The notes under the pieces are model-generated. The model had not been told where the DNA came from. It did not search any database and worked only from the letters and a program-made list of their open reading frames with translations. A stretch of 64,000 nucleotides of DNA, taken from contig CAKTZI010000004.1 of the NCBI GenBank assembly GCA_934635385.1, forward strand, positions 60,208 to 124,207, given 5' to 3'. Each line of letters starts with the position of its first letter. Within the stretch, counting starts at the first letter, position 1. Source of the DNA: an uncultured Kiritimatiellota bacterium. Lineage in GTDB: Bacteria; Verrucomicrobiota; Kiritimatiellia; RFP12; UBA1067. Of this stretch, positions 60,201-64,000 are shown piece by piece. The translations under genes and the position numbers were made by a program.

Positions 60201-61096
60201 GGCGGGACGTTCGCCTTGCCGCAGACGTTGACGCCGTAGAACCGCTGCGGAACGCCCGGCAGGTTCTCGAACTCGAAGTGCCCGCCCTTCGCGACGACGC
60301 GCCCGTATTTGCCGGCGGGCGCCTCGGTCTTGCGCACCGCCGAGAAGTCGAGCGCCGAGCCTTCCTTCACCCACGGCGTCGCCGCGACCGGCACCCAGCC
60401 CGGCAGGTCGGCGACCACGACCGGACGCCCTGCCTGGGGGTCGAAGTCACCCGCGCCAACGAGGTCGAACGAAACGGCGAGGGACTCGCCGCCCCGGTAA
60501 GGCGACTGCCCCGGCACGGGAATCCCGAACGTGAAGTCCTCGGTATCCCACGACCGGTTGCTCTGCAGCCCGACTTTCGTCGGCTCGGCGAAGCGGAAGG
60601 AGACCGTCTGGCCGTCGGCGCGCGTCAGCGACACGTCGCGTGCGGTGCCCGAGAAGAACCCGACCGTCTTCCGGTCTGTCGGAAACGCGACCGCCTGTCC
60701 GTCGACGGACAGCGCGCGCCAGTCTTCGTAGGCGAAAGTCGCCTTCACCGTCAGCGCGTTCAGCTGCGCGTCGGCCTGCGGCGTGAACGTGTAGTCCGCG
60801 TGCACGCCGCCGTCGATCGCCGTCAGCTTCAGCGTCGCGTCGACGATCGGCTGATTGTCGTCCGGCTTGAGTTTGAAGCGGTAGACGCCGTCCGCGTCCG
60901 GCGCATCGCCTTCGTAGCCCCCGTGAAACCACCAGTTGGCGGACGCGACCTGCGGCTCGACCTTCGTCTTCGCGGCTTCCGCGACAAGCCGCCCGCCGAA
61001 CATCGGAACGACCGTGTCCGCCGCCGCGCGCGCCGCCAGCGCCAGGCCGACTCCGACGAGCGCGACTTTCCTTCCCAACAGAATTCCGTTCTTCAT
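57257..61096 (-). CDS. Two-enzyme fusion: clan GH-A glycosidase plus SGNH esterase
   Basis: A 1279-aa exported protein. Signal peptide: KVALVGVGLALAARAAA. An N-terminal beta domain (residues about 25-260) precedes a GH5-like barrel (about 275-720): RFYGVNVCGKANVPP, GYNAIRFHHHDGH, GLSLVNENPLD (likely acid/base Glu) and FTITEFNFCGPSP (likely nucleophile). A linker domain follows. The SGNH hydrolase at about 930-1150 has VVGGSITQGAGASKAANRY (Ser), NAGIGATGSD (Gly), VEFSVNDGW (Asn) and DTIHPNDDGH (Asp/His). A C-terminal jelly-roll (about 1165-1279) may bind sugar. Chain cutting and deacylation would be joined on one polypeptide. Confidence 0.82.
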   Translation of the reverse strand: MKNGILLGRKVALVGVGLALAARAAADTVVPMFGGRLVAEAAKTKVEPQVASANWWFHGGYEGDAPDADGVYRFKLKPDDNQPIVDATLKLTAIDGGVHADYTFTPQADAQLNALTVKATFAYEDWRALSVDGQAVAFPTDRKTVGFFSGTARDVSLTRADGQTVSFRFAEPTKVGLQSNRSWDTEDFTFGIPVPGQSPYRGGESLAVSFDLVGAGDFDPQAGRPVVVADLPGWVPVAATPWVKEGSALDFSAVRKTEAPAGKYGRVVAKGGHFEFENLPGVPQRFYGVNVCGKANVPPESAVDRFAQTLVRSGYNAIRFHHHDGHLVDKNDPAALKPDEQALRRFDALVAACVKHGLYITTDLYVSRAPMWRSVGIDRDGKMGMWDFKHLVVIDKGVWENYKAFVRLFLGHRNVFTGRTLAEEPALVGLSLVNENPLDVALPHVYAQLPGWKAAWEKWLAAQKKAKPETYGDIPATFPGGYVGSRHGAAFLVFLQAVERHFAKSVRAFLRDELGCKAPLTNMNCSGLDASQVVRHDAYDYTDTHFYVDHPRFLGPAWSIPSHSASVNTFKLPTAGAQPCAGLRFFDRPFTITEFNFCGPSPIRSYGGMLTGAEAALQDWSGLWRFAWSHNDYFGISHPEQGGIGSFDIANDPIQRLGERAGIALFLRGDVKPLANEWRVGYDRNWFRTLDPALATSVHRKETARVGWTAKYGMDLDGVTPAALPPGPETGREVRVDTAKGLFRVATGRTAGGYCEEGTLAAGVLRAMVSGSPATVFAISLDDAPLKTAPRILVAHLTDVQGAGTKFADAAMKILLNWGPRLPMLMRPGKAEIALAVDAPEACSVWALALDGTRRAKVPAHVADGRFTFTADVAADPKSATCVYEVVRETDWVGDVPKRFARGTAVPSLTQLGPKSELVAGNFARFEKVWSRLEKGEPIRLAVVGGSITQGAGASKAANRYGERFAAGWRRAFPGARIDFVNAGIGATGSDIGAFRLSRDVLSKKPDVVVVEFSVNDGWDKRWAASYEGVLRQLLKAPGDIAVIALGMVGQDGTSAQELHAPVAAHYGVPYVSYRDALYPYVKAGLIQWRDLSPDTIHPNDDGHTLAAALLNRRLANAYAAFKASGRAPAAVPPLPKPLYGTDFDQGAFVEMKDVKLFENKGFFPLRDWCWGEGLACTNAGGRLRFEVEGATVALLYRVGKEPYNWGKFSVRLDGKDVATGLDGYRDQWWWHTPSVFLCQGQPGRHTVEVETLAEKNEKSAGFGCQLTGVLVSGGTVAE

Positions 61097-61123
61097 CTCC
61101 GCCTCATGCCCCTTCCGTCTTGT

Positions 61124-63559
61124 TTAGCGAATGATCACCGCAAGGCCCAGCGCCGTCACGCTGACGTGGCCGTCCGCATCCATCTTCACGCCCATCCGCG
61201 TCGCCTTGCCGTTCACCGTCACGCGCCACGTGGCGAGGTCTTCGGCCGTCAGTCCGCCCGCGCAGGTCACGAGGCTGGCCACCTTCGTCAGGTCGGCGCG
61301 GCTCTGGCCGCTCGGCAGGTTGACGATCCGGAGCGTGCCGTTCCTGACGGACGGCATCCCGACGATCGTGCCGCCCGGCGTCGTCGCATCGACCTCGATG
61401 CCCGCCGGCGTACCGGCCGCCGCCGACACGTCCAGCGTCGCGCCCTCGTCCGCCCGCAGCATCGCATCGTCAATCGTCACGTCATCCGTCTTCTCGTTCG
61501 CGAACGCAAACGTGAACGGCAGACCCGCGAAACCGCCCCAACGGCCGTCCAGATACCAGTAGTAATAGGCGTAGTCCCAGCTGAACCGACCGTCGGCGTA
61601 GACGTCCGCACGACGATCGGCGAGCGTCCAGTTCACCCCGTCCACGCTCGTCTCGACCGTCCAGGACGTGGGAAGCCCGCCCACCGTCGTGAACGCATAA
61701 CTGTGCGCCGACGCAAGGTTCTCAGGCAGCCTGAACGTGATTGCAATGCTCTCCAATGCCGTCTCCGACTTGATGTGCATCCAATTATACCAAACGCCGT
61801 TGAACAGGTTGTTGGGGGTCTTGTTGCCGTTGTCCGTCGAATAGGTCAACCCCGTCGGCACGACCAGGCACTGCTCGCCCTGCAGCTGTGTCGCATCGGT
61901 CAAGTCTTTCTGCCACGAATAGCCGCTTGCCTTGAGATTGACGCGGTTGCCGTCTGCGTCGAAAAGCCCGATCTCGCCGAGGGTCGCTTCTTTCATGTCC
62001 TTCCCGGCCATGCCCGTGACCGTCACGCGCCAGAAGGCGTTCGTGACGCCCATGCCGGACAGCGTCAGCGTCCCTTCCGCCGCGCGCACAACCCCCGAAA
62101 ACGTCTGCGGGCAGTTCGCCGAACCGCGCACGGACAGCGCGCCCGCGCCCTTCTTGACGAATGCGCCCTTCGCGTCCAGCTTCACGAAGCGCTCAAGCGC
62201 CTCCGCCGTCTCGTTCTGGAATGTCAGCGAGCCGCCTTCGTTGACGGTGACCGTGCGCGGCGCGACCGTCAGCAGGCCGCTCGCCTCCATCACCTTCTTC
62301 GGAGAACCGCCCTTGCTCTCGTTATAGTTCGTGTCGTTGTCCTTCACCGGCAGAACGGGCGTCAGCTCCACGAGGTCGCCGAAGCCGTTGACCGTCGTCT
62401 CGCCCGCAATCGCGAGCGAACCCGCCGCCACGTCCGGCGCCGTCACCGTCGCGCCGTCGAGCGTCAGCGTGCCCGCGCCGACCTTGCGCACCTTCACGTT
62501 CGGCGCGACGACGCCCTTGAGCGTGCCGTCCGCGCCGCCCGCGCCGAACCGTAGGCAGGCGGCCTTCGCGGCGCGGTTGGTCGCGCAGCTGTTCACGGAG
62601 ACGTCGAGGCTGTTCACCGTCTGCGTCGTGCCGTTGAGGTCGAGAATCGCCGTGAGCGGATAGCCGTTGTTGACCTGCCAGACCGTGCTGGAGAGGACAA
62701 GCCCGCCCGTGCCGGGGCCATACGGCAGAACGTCGTCCTTGTCCGTGCGGATCTCGACGCCGCGCGCAACCGTGTCGCCCGTGTGCCCCCAGGCAAGCGG
62801 ACGATCCAGCCAAATGCGCCCCCAATTGTCAGCACCGCGCGAATCGGTCGCGATGACCACGTCGCACGCGCCCGTCGTCGCGACGGAGCGGTCGGCGTCG
62901 CCGGCCAGCCACCACGGATACCAGCCCGGCTCCAGGCGGATGTCCTTCCCGTCGCCGCCGCGCAGGACGATCGGGTTCAGTTCCGTCGCCGACAGCGTCC
63001 GCCCGCCCCAAACGCTGGTGGTCAGCGAGCCGCCGTTGAAGAGAATCTCGACCGGCCGGGCGTTCTTGTTCGTGATCGAGCTGTTGTTGAACGGCCCGGC
63101 GTTCAGCTCGGCGATGCGGAGAACGTCGTCCGCACCCGAAGCCTCGGACGAGACCTCGATCTTCGGCCAAGGCGTACTGCAGTTGCCCCAAACTTCGGAG
63201 ATGACTTTCCCGACGCCCTCGCCAAACCGCAGCAGGGCGTTCCGCCCGTCCGTGAAGCGGACGTTTCCCTGCAGTCTCAGGACGGCTGAATCGCCCGCGT
63301 CCGGCGCGAGTTCGATGACGGCGCCCGCGTCCGGCGTCAGGGTCATCGGATTGTTCACGTCGCCCCCCGTGCCGTTCGCCTTCAGGTCGTCGTGAAGCGT
63401 CATCTTCGAGAACGAAAGGCTCTCTGTCTTCGTTTGGGACGAACCCCTTGGAACGGTGATTTCGGGGCTGGCCGCCCAGACGGTGGCCGCCGTCAGCGTG
63501 GCGACGACGGCGACGGCCTTACGGCTGCGCACGCGCGACAGGTGTTTCAGTGCTTTCAT
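61124..63559 (-). CDS. Surface protein with autotransporter-type repeats and discoidin-like module
   Basis: An 811-aa exported protein; signal MKALKHLSRVRSRKAVAVVATLTAATVWA. Long Gly/Val/Thr-rich beta repeats follow (VRKVGAGTLTLDGATVTAPDV, FVKKGAGALSVRGSANCPQ). One discoidin-like region comes next (GEIGLFDADGNRVNL ... SWTVETSVDGVNWTLADRR). It ends in the shared tail LATWRVTVNG...ALGLAVIIR. It lies 27 nt upstream of the GH fusion gene and may hold substrate near the enzymes. The start is well supported (AGGAAACTGCAGTC-ATG). Confidence 0.76.
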   Translation of the reverse strand: MKALKHLSRVRSRKAVAVVATLTAATVWAASPEITVPRGSSQTKTESLSFSKMTLHDDLKANGTGGDVNNPMTLTPDAGAVIELAPDAGDSAVLRLQGNVRFTDGRNALLRFGEGVGKVISEVWGNCSTPWPKIEVSSEASGADDVLRIAELNAGPFNNSSITNKNARPVEILFNGGSLTTSVWGGRTLSATELNPIVLRGGDGKDIRLEPGWYPWWLAGDADRSVATTGACDVVIATDSRGADNWGRIWLDRPLAWGHTGDTVARGVEIRTDKDDVLPYGPGTGGLVLSSTVWQVNNGYPLTAILDLNGTTQTVNSLDVSVNSCATNRAAKAACLRFGAGGADGTLKGVVAPNVKVRKVGAGTLTLDGATVTAPDVAAGSLAIAGETTVNGFGDLVELTPVLPVKDNDTNYNESKGGSPKKVMEASGLLTVAPRTVTVNEGGSLTFQNETAEALERFVKLDAKGAFVKKGAGALSVRGSANCPQTFSGVVRAAEGTLTLSGMGVTNAFWRVTVTGMAGKDMKEATLGEIGLFDADGNRVNLKASGYSWQKDLTDATQLQGEQCLVVPTGLTYSTDNGNKTPNNLFNGVWYNWMHIKSETALESIAITFRLPENLASAHSYAFTTVGGLPTSWTVETSVDGVNWTLADRRADVYADGRFSWDYAYYYWYLDGRWGGFAGLPFTFAFANEKTDDVTIDDAMLRADEGATLDVSAAAGTPAGIEVDATTPGGTIVGMPSVRNGTLRIVNLPSGQSRADLTKVASLVTCAGGLTAEDLATWRVTVNGKATRMGVKMDADGHVSVTALGLAVIIR

Positions 63560-63870
63560 GACTGCAGTTTCCTTTCTGTTTCTTGTTTGTGTTTTCGGTC
63601 TTCCGCCAACAAATCACAAACGCGACAGGCGCGCAACGCCAGACTCCTCATCCGGGGCGCGCCCAAACGCCAAGCGGACGCGGCCTCGTCAAAGACCGCG
63701 CCAGAGGCCGCAGAACGGGCCTGTACGGTGTTTTCAGCGAATGGGGGGGGGGGGGTACTGGACTTGAGCGGACGCGCCAGAGCGCATCCTGACGCGCTCT
63801 GCGGGCACGTTGCCGCGCGACGCGAAGCGCGCGCGAACATCTGCCGTCTCATCTTGTTTTTCAACGTCAT
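63556..63870 (-). CDS. Doubtful 104-aa upstream ORF crossing a C13 tract
   Basis: The frame MTLKNKMRRQMFARASRR...KLQS ends with a stop overlapping the surface-protein start in ATGA. It contains the C13 tract, which encodes STPPPPF. Composition is Arg/Ala-rich with no recognised domain, so it may not be a real protein. If translated, any change in tract length would move its stop and uncouple or couple the surface-protein start. Confidence 0.3.
   Translation of the reverse strand: MTLKNKMRRQMFARASRRAATCPQSASGCALARPLKSSTPPPPFAENTVQARSAASGAVFDEAASAWRLGAPRMRSLALRACRVCDLLAEDRKHKQETERKLQS
63743..63755. repeat. Poly(G:C) tract, 13 nt, upstream of the third surface-protein gene
   Basis: Thirteen G on the plus strand, about 185 nt upstream of the ATG at 63559. 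It is flanked by TAC, as is the tract at 33196. Confidence 0.9.
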
Positions 63871-63927
63871 CTGAACCCAGTCTCAAATTTTATGTGCGTA
63901 GTGTAGCATTATTCCTGCCGCGTGTGT

Positions 63928-63978
63928 TGGCGGGCGAGCAAAATGAGATTTCTTGGGCGGGCAAAATGAGACACTTCC
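63928..63978. mobile_element. Possible IS end: direct repeats of GCAAAATGAGA
   Basis: CGAGCAAAATGAGA and CGGGCAAAATGAGA occur about 20 nt apart next to the right edge. Repeated internal copies near an end are typical of IS21-type elements, whose terminal repeats I recall as similar. No transposase is in the window. 63871-64000 contains no other gene. Confidence 0.4.
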
Positions 63979-64000
63979 TGACAGTCCCGCTTGGCTCCCT

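Noticed and set aside
58514..62554. 1346-aa plus-strand ORF, the longest in the window
   Set aside because: Antisense shadow of the GH-esterase fusion and surface-protein genes; Arg/His/Val-rich and without motifs.

Overview
The window is high-GC bacterial DNA, probably from an anaerobic, glycan-degrading member of the PVC superphylum; Kiritimatiellota or Lentisphaerota fits best. This is an inference from gene content, not from a marker gene. The supporting content is a Na+-pumping oxaloacetate decarboxylase, a V-type ATPase B subunit, two LacI-like/AraC (XylR-type) fusion regulators, Tat-exported Gfo/Idh/MocA enzymes, many secreted glycoside hydrolases (GH) and large autotransporter-type beta-repeat surface proteins.

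Layout. (1) 1-16.6 kb is mainly core metabolism: a partial AAA-ATPase-like gene, a XylR-type regulator, the oadG-oadA-oadB / CBS-pyrophosphatase / cdsA-like run, hisI, a small tadB-sigma factor operon, serC, a flavoprotein, manA, a DEAD-box helicase and rplM-rpsI. An 810-bp MITE-like element without genes lies at 10.9-11.7 kb. (2) 16.7-43.4 kb is a large glycan-degradation island read leftward. It holds GH106, SGNH esterase, GH5-like, GH30, clan GH-D (GH36-like), GH99-like, a DUF4832-like protein and a DUF5696-like GH. It also holds two near-identical pairs of sugar isomerase/epimerase plus Gfo/Idh/MocA oxidoreductase, and two surface proteins. A hipBA module splits it at 33.5-35.2 kb. No sugar transporter is seen. 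(3) 43.6-45.6 kb has a zeta-like kinase with a tiny downstream ORF and the second XylR-type regulator. (4) 45.6-53.1 kb is housekeeping: a lone V-ATPase B subunit, a MATE exporter, two Hsp20 genes behind a sigma-54 promoter, and a radical SAM-NUDIX-ruvC-murE-pseudouridine synthase operon. (5) 53.2-63.9 kb is a second leftward glycan block: an FAD oxidoreductase, GH97, a GH-SGNH esterase fusion and a third surface protein. The extreme right looks like the end of an IS.

The most unusual signals are at small scale. Seven genes carry a TATAAT-type box only 7-8 nt before the start codon, which suggests leaderless mRNAs. Three poly(G:C) tracts of 10, 14 and 13 nt sit in or just upstream of secreted-protein genes, and the 14-nt tract breaks one gene, so they are candidate phase-variation switches. 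A 13-bp GGGGACAGRCCCC palindrome family occurs eleven times, including in frame inside three genes. Nonamer tandem repeats are present, one of them inside a coding sequence.

Working together, the island would let the cell cut branched, rhamnose-, galactose- and glucose- or mannose-containing glycans outside the cytoplasm, and oxidise or isomerise sugars with Tat-exported enzymes. The Na+ bioenergetic genes would conserve energy from fermentation. Specific substrates cannot be read from sequence alone.
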